Origin: Pegoplata infirma
Taxonomy: Eukaryota; Arthropoda; Insecta; Diptera; Anthomyiidae
Direction: 5' to 3'
NCBI GenBank assembly: GCA_963921195.1
Contig: OY992536.1
Coordinates: 320,743,038-320,807,037 of the forward strand
Length of the DNA: 64,000 nucleotides
Under the pieces are notes generated by a model, which saw only the letters and a list, made by a program, of their open reading frames with translations, had not been told where the DNA came from and ran no database searches. Shown here one piece after another: positions 43,589 to 55,905 of the stretch (the stretch's first letter is position 1; the number at the start of each line of letters is the position of its first letter). The position numbers were made by a program, and so were the translations under genes.

Positions 43589-44853
43589 TAGAGTTGTCAA
43601 TTATTCGACTTTCAACTTTGTTCGAATAATTCAAATAATTGTTTTTCCTCGTTCCATCAAACGATTAAAGATCAAAATTTATTCGATTAATCGAAAAGAA
43701 TAACGAATAAAAAAATTATTTTAAAAAATATTTTTATTAACAAAAAAAAAATAAACAATTCATATAAAAAATCATAAAAAAAGAAAGTTCAAATTTTTAT
43801 TAACGAAAAAATACATACAAAACTTAAAAATAAAATAGTTAAAAGTTAAAAAAACTTAAAAATTTAATAACTGAGATCACTTTTAATTAATGGATGTCGA
43901 TTTTAAAACTTGTTGAGAAATAATTCAAATACAAATTATTATTTGAAGTATTCAGACAAAATATATCATAAATGATTTTAATTTTTGTCAAATAAGACAA
44001 TTAAAGTTGTTCTTAAGAAATAATCTTTTAAAAATAAAAGTTGACTCAATCTTTTTGCTTTCAACCCACTTTTGGTTTTTGTTTTTATTAAATTAGATTT
44101 TGAAAACACTCTTTCGCTAATTGTTGAAGTAGGTTATATAGTAAGAAGAGCATAAAAAAGTTTATCTATTTTTTCTGTTCTTTTTTCAGAGTTTTCCAAA
44201 TATACCATATCGTCTGATATATCGCTGAAGTCCTTTTTTTCTGAATTTTTAATACTTTGAATTGAATAATTTAACTCGCATAAAAGATTCTTATTTTCAT
44301 TACTAATAACTTTCTCTATTTCAATACTTTTATCTGAATTATTGTGATTACTTTCAACATAAAATAATCTGGAGTATAATTCATTTGCATATTCTTTTGT
44401 TTCGCTTTTTGGAGAATATATTAAGAAACTTTCATTGCCCGGAAATTTTCCAGAATTTAGAAAAATTATTAACGTATTTAGCACTTTTATACGTCTCTCA
44501 TTAATTCTGATTTCTAGTAAGTCTGATGCAAAAGAATTATTAATTTTTTCTAAATTATTTATTAAAAACTTGATAACTCCCTCTAATTCTATAATGGATG
44601 TGCTATCCAGGGCTATGGCTACAATATATTTTAACTTTCCTACATTTTGTATAAAATCTTTCAAAATTTATGAGAATATATCAAATTCTAAGCATTTATT
44701 TAATTTTTTAATTAAAAAAAATTGTTCGATTAATCGACATTAATTAATCGATTTATTCGTTATTCGAAAATCGTAATTTTTGAATTATTCGAACAAGAGT
44801 TGGGTTTTGTTTGATCGATTAATCGAATTATTATTAATCGACTGAAAACTCTA
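43589..44853 (-). mobile_element. hAT element remnant, 1265 bp, with 8-bp duplication
   Basis: The ends are TAGAGTTGTCAATTATTCGA and ATCGACTGAAAACTCTA. ATAAAAAC is duplicated at 43581-43588 and 44854-44861 (fits nTnnnnAn). The subterminal regions are full of ATTCGATTAATCGA-type motifs, plausible transposase-binding sites. It encodes only the C-terminal part of a transposase on the minus strand, so this is an internally deleted copy. Confidence 0.88.
43978..44664 (-). pseudogene. hAT transposase, C-terminal part with dimerisation motif, one stop
   Basis: It would be the C-terminal third of a hAT transposase. From 44664 the frame reads MKDFIQNVGKLKYIVAIALD, LINNLEKINNSFASDLLEIR, then RTEKIDKLFYALLTI, and hits a TAA at 44134-44136. 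The same frame goes on as PTSTISERVFSKSN, LIKTKTKSGL and AKRLSQLLFLKDYF, ending at 43978. SERVFS followed about 24 residues later by a LLFLK block is the hallmark of the hAT C-terminal dimerisation region. The BED finger and the first catalytic residues are absent, and a stop lies just upstream of the ATG, so 44664 is not a true start. The protein is AT-biased (rich in N, K and I). Confidence 0.85.
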
Positions 44854-44861
44854 ATAAAAAC

Positions 44862-47470
44862 GCATGAAACGGCTAAAAACTAATATTTAAGATTTAACAC
44901 ACCCACATATAAAATTTTATTAAGGTATTCGAAAGAAAACTTGCCAAAAATTGGACTTCAATTTTTGCTTAAATGGAAAAAGGGCGAATATCCAAAAAAA
45001 AAAAAATGTATTGAAATTTGCATAAAAATGTTCTATTTTGCAGCAGATTTTTTACACATTTTTATGAGACTCGCAAAACTTATTCAACTATTCTTGGAAT
45101 TTGTTTGTAACACTTTAAAGACTTGAAGGATACACTTTTTAAGGATTGCAAGGACATGCAAACAAATTTTTTCTTAATTTTTGTTTATTATCCCTGTCAT
45201 TTGATGCAGTATTTATACTATATGACATAAAATTATTATTTAAAAGTTATAATGTTAACCCTTAACTGTATATTACGCGGTAAAAAAATGCAAAAAAAAA
45301 AGTTTTTTTTTCTGAACTTTTGTTTTTTATTCATGACAGTGGATGCAGTTGCAATATGACACAAAATAAATTTTTAAGAATTATAATATTAACCCTTAAC
45401 TGCATATTACAATTTTTTTCGCAAATCTGTTAAAATTGCTTGTATGTGTAAAGATTGCTTTTGTGATTGCTTTTTTTGTTTTAGCTAATATCACTTTTAA
45501 ACTCGCAGCTCAATAATTTTTATATAATATTTTGTTAAGAATGGATATCCCTTTTTGCTTTCCACACTCTAAAATCATATAACTCGGGAACGTCATAATT
45601 TTTTGAGAATAAAATCAGTGTGGTTTGGTCCTTAGAGTGTTCTCGTAATTTTTGTAAGTCGTTCAAAATTACAATACAAAAACACAAATCTGGACGTGGG
45701 TCTTCAGATTTTGTTTATATTATGAACACAGATGCTCTATGCTGCCATTTAGAAATTCCCATTTACAGTTTAATTAAATTCCAAAAACTCGCGATTTTAT
45801 TCCTTTTCATTTTTTAAAAATCACAAAAAATTATAAATGAGGTGTAGTTTGAAGAGCTATAACTTCTTAAGTAAATATCGGATTTTTATAATCGAAATTT
45901 TCTTGTGCTGGTTGATGGAAAAGGTGAAGTAGTTAATTGAAATAGTGCGTTAGTTAGATCCCAATTTAAAAAAAAAATATGAAAATATGCGATTTATTTT
46001 ACCTTTACAGTAATTTTGTTAGATTAAAAAGTCAAAATTTGACCAAACTTTTCGCAGAGGATTGAAGAGCTCTGCTAAAATAACGAATTTAAGCAAAAAA
46101 CCTGTTTTCGAATAAGTGGTCTTTTCGTCCTTGTTCGCATGAACTGTTCTATTGAGAGTGAAAAAATCAAAAAACAAATATTATTATTTAAAGTATTTTT
46201 TTTTTGTGTTAGGAAAATAATGAAAAGATTTTGCAAGGGTAGCCTTAGCTGGCAACCAGCGTTCAAAGTTAAAAAAAAATTCCGTTTTTGACCCAAAATT
46301 TGTGTTCGATTTTTTTAAAAAATTCGACTTAAAGGAAAGGAAAATTTGTGTACTTTATTGGAAAAAGATATAAAAAAAATTCCAAAAATCACGATTTTGT
46401 TCCAAATGATGCTGATTGTTGCTTAAATTACTGTTTGATTTTTTTTTTTTTTTGCGAAATATGGCTAAAAATTTGACCGATTTTGCTGAAGTTCAATAGC
46501 AACCAGACATGGAGAACGATAAATATATGTGTTAAGCTTCAGCAGCCTCAGAGTTGTCTTTAAAAAGTAAGCGTGTTCTTAAACTTGTAAATTCACTATT
46601 TTGGTTATAACTTTTATATCACTGCACAATGGTTCCAAATGCATTTTTTTTGGCATAAATTCAAAAAATTAAGTAAGGTCACTTGGAATAATTCTGGGAT
46701 GATTTTTATCTCTAAGCGCAATCAAAAATCGATTGTCAAAAAAATTTTTTTTTTTTTTTAAATTTTTTTTTTGAAAAATTTTTTTTTTGAAAATTTATTT
46801 TTTTTTTTTTTTCATTTTTTTTTTTTTTTTTTTTAAATATATTTTTTTTAATTAATTAGCTTTACGGAAGGCAAAATTATAAAAAAAATAATTTGAAACC
46901 GTGTCACGCAAAAAACAGCAAATTTTGCCGAAATTTGTGCTAAACTAAAATGGAAATTGTGGGAGTTTGCCAAAAAATGCTGGCAAGATGTAAATTTTAA
47001 TATTAAATATACAATATTGAAAACATTTTCACGTTTAAAGACACATGCAAGTTCGTGCCCAAACACAACTTTTTGTCCACGAAAGATATAGGGTATTTTG
47101 GCTCCAAAATCCTCATAATCAAAACACCCAAGAATAACGCCAAGGATGCGTTAACTGTAAAATAGGAATTTTAAACAAGAACTAGTATCCTTAGGTTTCA
47201 ATTTGTCCCTTTAGCCTCTATATAATTTTAGTTTTTCCCATTTGCCGTTTGTATAAGTGTAATATTGATTTCATTCCGGTTTTATTATGCGTCTTAAAAC
47301 TTTCAACTTTGAAAGCCTAGCAAACTGAAAGTATTGGCACCAAATTTTTTTCATTATGTTTTCTTGATAGCGTATAGTGTTGACATTGAGGAAATGTATA
47401 AGCTTTTGAAAATTTGGTAAATTTTATTTTTTTAATTTCTGCCAAAATAAATGGATTTGGAACCATAGTG
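44862..47470. other. No gene recognised; diverged duplication and T-runs
   Basis: A diverged pair of about 135 bp ends GTTAACCCTTAACTGTATAT (45254) and ATTAACCCTTAACTGCATAT (45389). 46741-46845 is almost pure T. The remaining frames are chance. Confidence 0.5.
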
Positions 47471-47479
47471 CACTGGACA

Positions 47480-47665
47480 TTTCAATTTCGCTGAAATGCA
47501 ACACCAACCTATTTTGTCGATTGATAAACATATGTGCCAAACTTCAGGTGTGTCACAACTTCTTTCTACAGACAGTCAAACGGGCGGAATGACATCGCTA
47601 GACCGACTTAAAATCGATCGAAATATGCGATATACCCTTATCACTAGAGTGCAGAGTATAAAAGG
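47480..47665. repeat. Fragment of the (GTCY)n dispersed repeat
   Basis: TTTCTACAGACAGTCAAACG, GACATCGCTAGACCGACTTA, AAAATCGATCG and CACTAGAGTGCAGAGTATAAA follow the family order, in diverged form. Confidence 0.6.
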
Positions 47666-48354
47666 AAAATATCTGAAAAAAAAATTCAAGAAATTGAGAA
47701 AAAAACCTGGAAATTTTGAAGAGTTCTGGAGACTTGATTCCTCTGAAAATAGAATTTTTACTGTTTTTTTTTAATTTTTTTTTTGTTTGAACTTTCATTC
47801 GCATTTTCCATTTAAAATTTTTAATAATAAATTCAAATAATTTTACTACCTTTAAAAATGCCCAATGCCATTCTTTAGAATTTGATTTTTTCAAATATAT
47901 CAATTATTTTTCTTGTGTTAAAAAATTTGCCACATCAGTTTCATAGTTTTTCTAATAGTTTACCTTCATTTTCAAACTAAAATATTCATATTATATTTTT
48001 TCAATTATTAATTTTTTTTTATAAAACTTTCATTTCCGTTATTAACCTTAAATGTCAATAACTATGTCAATTAGTTGAATTTTTTATGAAGGTATTTTTT
48101 TTAATAATTGGTATTAGGAAAAGTTTGCACTAGTTTTTTTTTGTTATGAAGAAACTTGATGAATGCTAAAAAGTTTAATTAAATTTTGGTAGGTATGTTT
48201 AGGAAATATTAACTACATGAAAAGATTTATATTTTATTTAATTAAAATCGATAAAAAAGAAAATTTATTTAAAATTCTGATTAATTTTTATTAAAAAATA
48301 AAAATAATTCTACCTTTAAAATTTTATTTTTTGAGTAGGGTTTTTTCTAGCTCG
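47666..48354. other. No gene recognised
   Basis: Very AT-rich with long T and A runs. No element ends or frames of interest. Confidence 0.5.
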
Positions 48355-48690
48355 AGGTCATTATTTCCTTTACTAAATAAAACTATGATATTTTCATAAA
48401 ATAGTTTTTAAGAATATTATTTTTCTGTTTTAAATTTATTTATGTTAGTCATTTTTGCAAGACTTAATTGACACGTGTTTAGGAATTTTTTAGATTCCAT
48501 TGTCAAGATTATTAAGCAACCATAAAAACCCTATACTACAAGTAGCAAAGGCAAATTCCTGACAAATTCCGAAAAACGTGTCGATTAAGTCTTTCAAAAA
48601 TGACCAACATAAATAAATTTTAAACAGAAAAATAATAGTCTTGAAAATTATTCTACGAGAAGAGCATAGAACTAAATTAAATTAGTAAAA
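48355..48690. mobile_element. Hairpin element L
   Basis: Arms of about 150 bp around 48525: AAATTTATTTATGTTAGTCA ... GACTTAATTGACACGT against ACGTGTCGATTAAGTCTTTC ... TGACCAACATAAATAAATTT. A single arm recurs at 55105-55285 and a shorter part at 14290-14335. Confidence 0.6.
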
Positions 48691-48762
48691 CTAAGGCCTA
48701 TGTTCTGTCTTTCACAAATTTTCAATTCACATGAAAAATTTTCGAATCTCATGAAATCAAGT

Positions 48763-49728
48763 TTATACTATGTTTAGACCAAACAAAAACTAACTTGTTG
48801 TTGGCCAAAATTGATTTTTGAAAACCAAACTGTTTATACCGAATAAATAGAGTTTTTGGTTGTCAAATCATATTAATTATTTTATAAATTCACTAAAAAA
48901 CACAAAATAACAATAGCCACACGATAATAAAAAAATTAAATTACATATTTATTAACTTTTTTAACAGATTGGAATAATAATTTCACAAAAAACAAATATT
49001 TTATTTTTGACATTCGAGTTAAGCAAAACAAAATTGAAAAAAATATTCACACAGAATGATTAGCTAGTAGTGAACACAGCCAAAAATCTAGTTTTTGTTT
49101 AGTTTTGGTTGGCAACGCAGTTTTTAAATTGTATGGAAAAACTACATAGTTTTTGCCAAAAACCAAAAAAATATTCAAAAACAAGTTGTTTTCGTTGGTG
49201 TAAATACCATATTAGTGTTTTGTTGATCACGTTTTTATTCGAAATTGAAATCGAATAATTTAAATTTAAAAAATTATAATACAGTATTTACACCAACGAA
49301 AACAACTTGTTTTTGAATATTTTTTTGGTTTTTGGCAAAAACTACATTAATTTTCCATACAATTTAAAAACTGCGTTGCCAATTAAAACTTGACAAAAAC
49401 TAGAATTTATGTTGTGGTCTATGCTACTATTAATTCAGTGTGAATGTTTTTTTCAATTTTCTTTTGGTGAAAACGAATGTCAAAATAAAAATATTTGTTT
49501 TTTTGTGAAATTAATATTCAAATCTTTTAAAAAAGTAAATAAATGTGTAATTTAATTTTTTTAATAACGTGTGGCTATTGTAATTTTGTGTTTTTTAGTG
49601 AATTTAGAAAATAATTAATTTGATTTGACAAACAAAAACTCTTTTAATTCGGTGTAAACAGTTTGGTTTTCTAAAATGTTTTTTTGCCAAAAACAGGTTA
49701 GTTTTTGTTTGGTCTAAACATAGTATAA
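48763..49728. mobile_element. Foldback element M with TTATACTATGTTTAGACC ends
   Basis: Arms of about 470 bp mirror around 49240. The first 36 bases read TTATACTATGTTTAGACCAA and on, and mirror CTTGGTTTGTTTAGA-type sequence ending CATAGTATAA. Inner blocks such as AACAAGTTGTTTTCGTTGGT near 49180 mirror 49285-49305. Flanking TA cannot be separated from the palindrome. No coding. Confidence 0.75.
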
Positions 49729-49899
49729 GGAAAAAGGTGCATTCGTTTTACTATATATATTTTTAAATTTTGTCAAAAAATGTTTGTGTTCAGAAAATTT
49801 TCGAAAACTTGGAAAATTTTTAAATTTTTTTTTTTTATACATAAAATAATTTTAAACAAAATTCTTTACCCCAAAACCCAAAACAAAATGTTATTGAAA

Positions 49900-50945
49900 A
49901 AGTCTTATCATCAGATTCTGAGACATTTTTGCTTTAGGAAAGGACTATGACTCTGAGACATTTTGCCCATAGAAAAATTCTCAGATTCTGAGACGCTTTT
50001 CCTATCGAAAAATGATCGGATTCTGAGACACATTTTCTATATAAAAAGTGTTACTATAGAAAAAGTGTTTTATTTTTCTATATAAAATGTCTTAAATTTT
50101 GAGCCATTTTCCTTAGATAGAAAATTCGCAGATTCTGAAAAATTTTTCCTATAGAAAAAATAACAGAAAAGTCTCGGATTCTAAGAAATTTTTCATATAG
50201 AAAAATACTCAAATTCTAAGACATTTTTCCTATAGAAAAAGTCTTAGATTCTGAGGCATTTTTCTCTTTGAATAAGTTTCAATTTCTGCTACATTTTTCC
50301 TATAGAAAAAGTCTCAGATTCTTAGACTTATTCCTATAGATTTTGAGACAATTTTCTGAGACATTTTTCCAATAGAAAAAGTCTTACATTCTGAGGTTTT
50401 CCTATAGTTTTTCTATAGAAAAAGTCTAAGATTCCAAAACATTTTTCTCGTGGAAAAAGTCTCAGATTCTGAGTAATTTTTCCTATAGAAAAAGTCTCAG
50501 AGTCTGAAACATATTTGCCATAAAAAAAGTCTCAGATTCTGAGACATTTTTCCTATAGAAAAAGTCTCAGATTCTGAGATATTTTTCCTATAGAAAAAGT
50601 CTCAGATTCTGAGACAATTTTCCTATATAAAAAGTCTCAGATTCTGAAACATTTTTCCTATAAAAAAAGTCACAGATTCTGAAACATTTTTCCTATAAAA
50701 AAAGTCACAGATTCTGAGACATTTTTCCTATAGAAAAAGTCTCAGATACCGAGACATTTTTCCTGCAGAAAAAGTCTCAGATTCTTAGACATTTTGCCTA
50801 TAGAAAAAGTCTCAGATTCTGAGACATTTTTCCTATAGAAAAAGTCTCAGATTCTGAGTTGTTTTTCCTATAGAAAAAGTCTCAGATTCTGAGACATTTT
50901 TCCTATAGAAAAGGTATCAGATTCTGAGATATTTTTCCTATTCCT
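49900..50945. repeat. 33-bp palindromic minisatellite, about 30 units
   Basis: The consensus unit reads AAAAAGTCTCAGATTCTGAG then ACATTTTTCCTATAG. CTCAGATTCTGAG is a near-perfect palindrome, and AAAAAGTCTC / GAGACATTTTT pair around it, so every unit can form a hairpin. The left third (49900-50450) is diverged and the right part (50520-50930) nearly uniform. A few units of the same design occur at 14465-14560. Confidence 0.9.
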
Positions 50946-52507
50946 ATTGTCAGTCGTATTTCGCGTCATTTCATATTTATTTGTATTGGAGGAACACCTA
51001 TGCGTATGAGTAATGTATGATTTATAAATTAAAATAATATTAAGTATACGCCATCATATACATTATGGCTCGTACAAATGTATACAAAATTGTTTCGGTT
51101 TATTGAATTTGTTGTCTATAATGGCCATACATACTCTCGGATTGTGAAATTGTTTTCATCTCTATAGATCCATCCAGTCTATAAATTTCAAATTTCCTTT
51201 CTCTTGGTTTTTGTAAGGAATTTCGTTTTAAAGTCAACTTTAAAATTTTCTTAATTAATTAATTTTTCTTAAAACTCATATTGCAAATGTAAAAATTTTC
51301 AAATAAATATTTTAACATGTTCTTATAAAATTGAAATACCTACATTCCATACATGTCACAATTGATTTTTACATTTGTTTGCTCTAAATGGTTTAAAAGC
51401 TTTTTTTTTATTTTTTAAGATACGACTTTTAACAAAGAAATATTTTACATTAGGAGTGTCATACATGCCATTTGCACATTTATTGCATTTTCGAAATAAC
51501 ATGATACTTTAGTATTCAAAAAATAAAAAATAGAAATGTGCAATGCAAAATAAAACAAAAAAGAAAATTATTGTTGGTTGCAACGAATCTTGTGATACAC
51601 TATAACGATTGTAGTTAAAACGCGTATATTTGTTAAAAATAAGTTTATGGTGTAAATTTGAAATAGGTTAAAAGTAAATCAAACACTAACTAAAAACTAT
51701 TGATTCTATTAAAAAGTTTAGTATTTACAGTTTTTATTGATTCAATTAAAAATTAATTAGTTCCATTAAATTTAAATTTAAATCAATTAAAACCTTTCTT
51801 CATTTAAGCGATTCAATTAAAAACTTAATTCATTACAATAAAATTTTAATTAATATTACAGATTTTCAAAACAAATAAAATTCAATTATTTTTGTTGTAT
51901 ATTTAAATTTGACTTGTTTGTTGCGACTGCTTAATTTCATCAATTAATTATGTTAAAAAATTAATTACTTGTTGTAAAACTTCCTTTACTAATTTTAATC
52001 ATGTATTATTTCTTTAGAGAAATTTTTGATTTTTAAATTACTTATGTTACCAACCTTTGTAAAAACTTTGCATTACCTCCCCTTTATCATGTAGGGCATA
52101 TAACTAAAACAATAAAACTTGAGGCTGCACTTGCATATATATTTCTATACACTTGCATGTATATTGCCATACATACAAGTAGTTATATCCTTTATAATGG
52201 GAATTTATACTTTAAAATACTTAAGTATGCAAATGTATTGCATTTAAATGTTGAAAATATCTAAATTGTTATTGAGATGAATGTGGCACAGTAAAATGAA
52301 ATAAAGATTTGTTGGCAAAAAAATAAAATAAGAAGACATAAATTGAAATAAATTATTAGCAAATTAATTTAAAATACTGAAAAATAACGTAACTACAATA
52401 TTTTCTATGAGGCTAAAGCATTCACTAGTGATAAAAAAGTACCAATTTCCAAATTTTATTCCATTTCTTGCCGGCTAAGAAACAAAATTTCCAAAAAAAA
52501 AAACACT
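50946..52507. other. No gene recognised
   Basis: AT-rich with no repeats matching the rest of the window. Frames are short. 51660-51900 repeats ATTCAATTAAAAA-type motifs. Confidence 0.5.
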
Positions 52508-53338
52508 TTTTATACCCTCCACTCTAGTGATAGAGGGTACATAAGTTTGTCATTCCGTTTGTAATACCTCGAAATATTGGTCTAAGACCCCATTAAGTAT
52601 ATATATTCATGATCCTCGATCGATTTTAAGACGATCTAGCGATGTCCGTCCGTCCGTCCGTCTGTCTGTTGAAAACACGCTAACTTTTGAAAGACTTTAC
52701 GGAGGCTCCTGACGTTTGGCATATATGTTGGGAATTTACCTGGTCAGGTTGGTATTGCAATCCAGCGAAATCGGTCCAGTGGTTCAAAAGTTATGAGCAA
52801 AGGACTGAATTTCGGAAAGAGTTTTTCATGAATTTACGAGATAAAACACACGGTAACATTCGAACAACAATTCTGAGAGTGCTGAAGTGTGGCATATATA
52901 TTTGCCGATCCTCCGTCCTGGTTCGTTTTAAATCTCAGCGAAATCGGTCCAGTGGTTCAAAAGTTATAAGCAAAACCCTGAATTTCAGATTGGTTTCACC
53001 TAAAATTCACGTGTTGAAAAACCCGAGTTTTAAAAAACAAGCTTTAAAAACAATTATAAGCCACAAAATTACTTTGCATAGTATTTTTGTCACTCAAAAG
53101 TATTTTTGCACTAAAAAAAATTACACTCGAAAAAAATTTTACACTCAAAAAAAAAAAATTGTAAATTATTTTTTTTTTTACAAAAATGACAAAAAAAAGT
53201 TTTTTACTCAAAATAAAATATTTCTATTCAAAATTGTTAATTTTTTTTACATTAAAAAATTTACTATCCTTAAAAAAGGGCATTGTGGAGGGTATTCATA
53301 GATTCGGACAAGTCGAATTTAACTTTTTTACTTGTTTT
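52508..53338. repeat. (GTCY)n dispersed repeat, 0.83-kb copy
   Basis: It starts TTTTTATACCCTCCACTCTA with GAGGGTACATAAG, then GTCCGTCCGTCCGTCTGTCT. It ends GGCATTGTGGAGGGTATTCA and TTCGGACAAGTCGAATTTAAC. The interior has two diverged copies of AGCGAAATCGGTCCAGTGGT (52761, 52937). The 204-residue open frame here lies wholly in repeat sequence and is not a gene. Confidence 0.75.
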
Positions 53339-53339
53339 A

Positions 53340-53800
53340 AAATGTGATTTTTTAAACAGCTATAAAAAAAACAAATACGCAATATTTTTTAATTCTGTTT
53401 TTTTATATGAAAGTTAATTTCATGTTATATTTTTAAAATTTTATAACATAAAATTTGGTGAATTGAAATTGCCACTTAATTGTATAATGCTTTTCTTAAA
53501 TGACAAAATCGGCTGCAGTTGTACAACAAGAAATACCGGTCCGATTTTAATGATTTTTTTTTTTGATTTGTAGATTATCAAATTCTCTACTGCTTATCGT
53601 GGCGATTGTTTGAAATTTTGAACTAATTATGTTTTTTATGAAAGAAGAAAAGTAAATTTTGTAATTTTTTAAGTTTATATTAGCATAATTTCAATCAATA
53701 TTTTTCGAAAAATGGCCACAGAAAGTACTAGAGAATTTAATAATCTACAAATAGAAAAAAAAATCATCAAAATCGGCTCACAAGGAAGGTCTCCCTGGTG
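53340..53800. mobile_element. Hairpin element B, uninterrupted relative
   Basis: TAAACAGCTATAAAAAAAAC, AATTGCCACTTAATTG, CGGCTGCAGTTGTACAAC and then the inverted pair TGTAGATTATCAAATTCTCTA / TAGAGAATTTAATAATCTACA. It reads through the position where the CCCGAG element sits in the other copy. Confidence 0.65.
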
Positions 53801-53859
53801 TCACCCGCCGATCTTTATGCAATTTGTTTTATTTTGTAGTGCAAGAAAAATAAAGGGAC

Positions 53860-54850
53860 ACTTATTTTTTTTAGCGGCCTAAATTCATATTTTGGGGGTG
53901 AAAATGAGAGGGCAAGAAACGGTAATTTTTCTGTTTTTTGCGTTTATTTCCTATATTGTACAAAACAACCTACACTCAAAATAAATTCTCTGTCCAATCA
54001 GCAGAAAATCTTCTGAAAATACACCCAATTTGAGCCATATGAGAAATCTGCTGATTTTAGCGGACACGGTTTGCTGAAAAGCTGCCTTGATTATCTAGGT
54101 GAAATCAGCAGAGAAATCTGTCAAAACAGCAAAGAAATCTGCTAAGACATTTTCTAGAAAATTTTTGTTTTTATAAAATTTGTTTTCATGAAAACTTTAA
54201 TAGTTCTTTAATTTTGATTAGTTTTGTCAATTATTAGTCTTAATCGTTTAAATTGTGTAAAAAACGAAAAAAAAAAAATATAACTTTGAAAAAATCTTAG
54301 AAATTTTTTTTTAAAAAATAATGACAGCAAACTACATATTTCTGTAAAATTTCAAAATTATCTGCTAAAAATATGTTCAAAAATATGTTCAGAAAAATCT
54401 TTTTAATTGTATAAAAAATTTAACACTTTGAAAAAAAAAAAAACTTGAAAAAAGAATGATAGCAAATTATTTCTGTAAAATTAGAAAATAATCTGTTTAA
54501 AATATGTTCAAAAATATTTTGTAATTCAGCAAACAGAATCAATTAAAACTCAGTAAAATGTCTGTTATCTTCTAAAACTGAATGACTGAGATTTTAGTGA
54601 AATATCCTTTTCAGCAGAACAATCGTGTGTAAAGAACGTGTCCAAACATGCTTAACTTTTCGTCATATGGCACGTTGTTTGCATCACGAGATAGATATTT
54701 TAAATACCTTTAATCTGATACCAAATATATCTATATTTATTTTGAGTAAATAGGCGTAAATCGTAAAAAACAGAAAACGGTCAATTTCCCCTATACAAAT
54801 CGACCTGCCACTAAAAGTGAGTTTGGGCCGCTAAAAAAAATACGTGTCGA
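53860..54850. mobile_element. Inverted-repeat element N
   Basis: TTTTTTTTAGCGGCCTAAAT and CTGTTTTTTGCGTTTAT pair with 54755-54845 (GTAAAAAACAGAAAACGG, GGGCCGCTAAAAAAAAT). The interior starts TACACTCAAAATAAAT and ends ATTTATTTTGAGTAAA, so another CACTCAAAA-type element (53972-54740) seems nested in it. That interior repeats AGCAGAAAATCTTCTGAAAA and TATGTTCAAAAATAT. Confidence 0.5.
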
Positions 54851-54864
54851 ATTAATTTTCGTTC

Positions 54865-55079
54865 GTAGCAAACGAGTCTAATGACAAATCGTTTGTGCAC
54901 AAACTAAAATATTAGTGCACATTAGACTCTATCCACAATGGGAATTAAAAAGACGAATACTAGTAAAGCAACGATTGTCAATAACCAACAAAAATATTTA
55001 AAACATTGTGGATAGAGTCGAATATGTACTAATATTTTAGTTTGTGCACAAACGATTTGTCCTTAGACTCGTTTGCTAC
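54865..55079. mobile_element. 215-bp hairpin MITE (GTAGCAAACGAGTCTAA)
   Basis: GTAGCAAACGAGTCTAATGA ... CAAATCGTTTGTGCACAAAC ... CACATTAGACTCTATCCACA mirrors TGTGGATAGAGTCGAATATG ... GTTTGTGCACAAACGATTTG ... AGACTCGTTTGCTAC. The arms are about 77 bp and the spacer about 60 bp. Confidence 0.75.
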
Positions 55080-55104
55080 TTTGTAGTAAATCGTTTCTAT
55101 TTTT

Positions 55105-55285
55105 GCTAAATAATCTTGACAATGGAATCTGACAAATTCCGAAACACATGTCGATTAAGTCTTGCAAAAATTACCAACATAAATAAATTTAAAACAAAAA
55201 ATAATTTTCTTGAAAATTATGCTATGAGAATATCATGGTTTTAATTAGTAAAGTAAATAATGACCTCGAGCCAGAATAAACATCC
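55105..55285. repeat. Single arm of hairpin element L
   Basis: GACAAATTCCGAAACACATG, TCGATTAAGTCTTGC and CCAACATAAATAAATTT match 48560-48690. Confidence 0.6.
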
Positions 55286-55298
55286 TCAAAATATAATA

Positions 55299-55903
55299 CA
55301 CTCAAAAAAATAAAACTGTAAAGTTAACAACATTTTTTTTGTTAACTCGAGTTTACTGGCTTTTTAGCAAATTTTTAGTTAAAATCAGCGTTTTAACTAC
55401 TTTTTCTTGTTAAGTTCAATTTACGAAAATACTAGTTTTGTACAAATTTTAAATTAATTTTTTTTGTTGACTTTAAAACTGAGTTTACGAATTTTTACTA
55501 ATTAATTTGCTGATTTTTTGTAACATTTTTGTCAAGTGAAAAATTTTAAACATTTCTTGTGTAGCCTCCTATGCAAATCTCATAAGTCCTACTTAAGCTG
55601 AACTTAATGCTGTGAAAAAAAAGAAAAAATAAGTGAAGTGTTAGTGTTTTAAACCAATATTTACCAAACTTAAAATTTTTTACAAAAAGTTTAGCTGAAT
55701 TCAACTAATAAAAAATGTTACGAAATTTTCAGCTGAATTTTTAGTTAAAATTACGGTTTTTTTTGCTACATTCATTCTACAAAAAGTTAACTAAATATTT
55801 TTTGTTAAATTAACTAGAAATTTAGTAGGTTCAAAATCAGGTGTTTTTTTAGTTAAATTTAACTAAATTTTTTGCTAACTTTACAGTTTTATTTTTTTGA
55901 GTG
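55299..55903. mobile_element. TA-flanked CACTCAAAAAAA MITE, 605 bp
   Basis: A perfect TIR of 28 bp begins CACTCAAAAAAATAAAACTG. TA lies at 55297-55298 and 55904-55905. The interior repeats GTTAACT, TTTTTAGTTAAA and TTTGCTAA. Non-coding. Confidence 0.8.
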
Positions 55904-55905
55904 TA

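Noticed and set aside
44435..44743. 102-residue plus-strand frame
   Set aside because: It is antisense to the hAT transposase remnant.
46741..46845. Long T tract as a retrotransposon tail
   Set aside because: No adjacent coding or target duplication was found. It is interrupted by A and G and reads as low complexity.
52687..53301. 204-residue frame
   Set aside because: It lies wholly within a dispersed repeat, repeats an internal segment, and ends in lysine/phenylalanine runs from A/T tracts.
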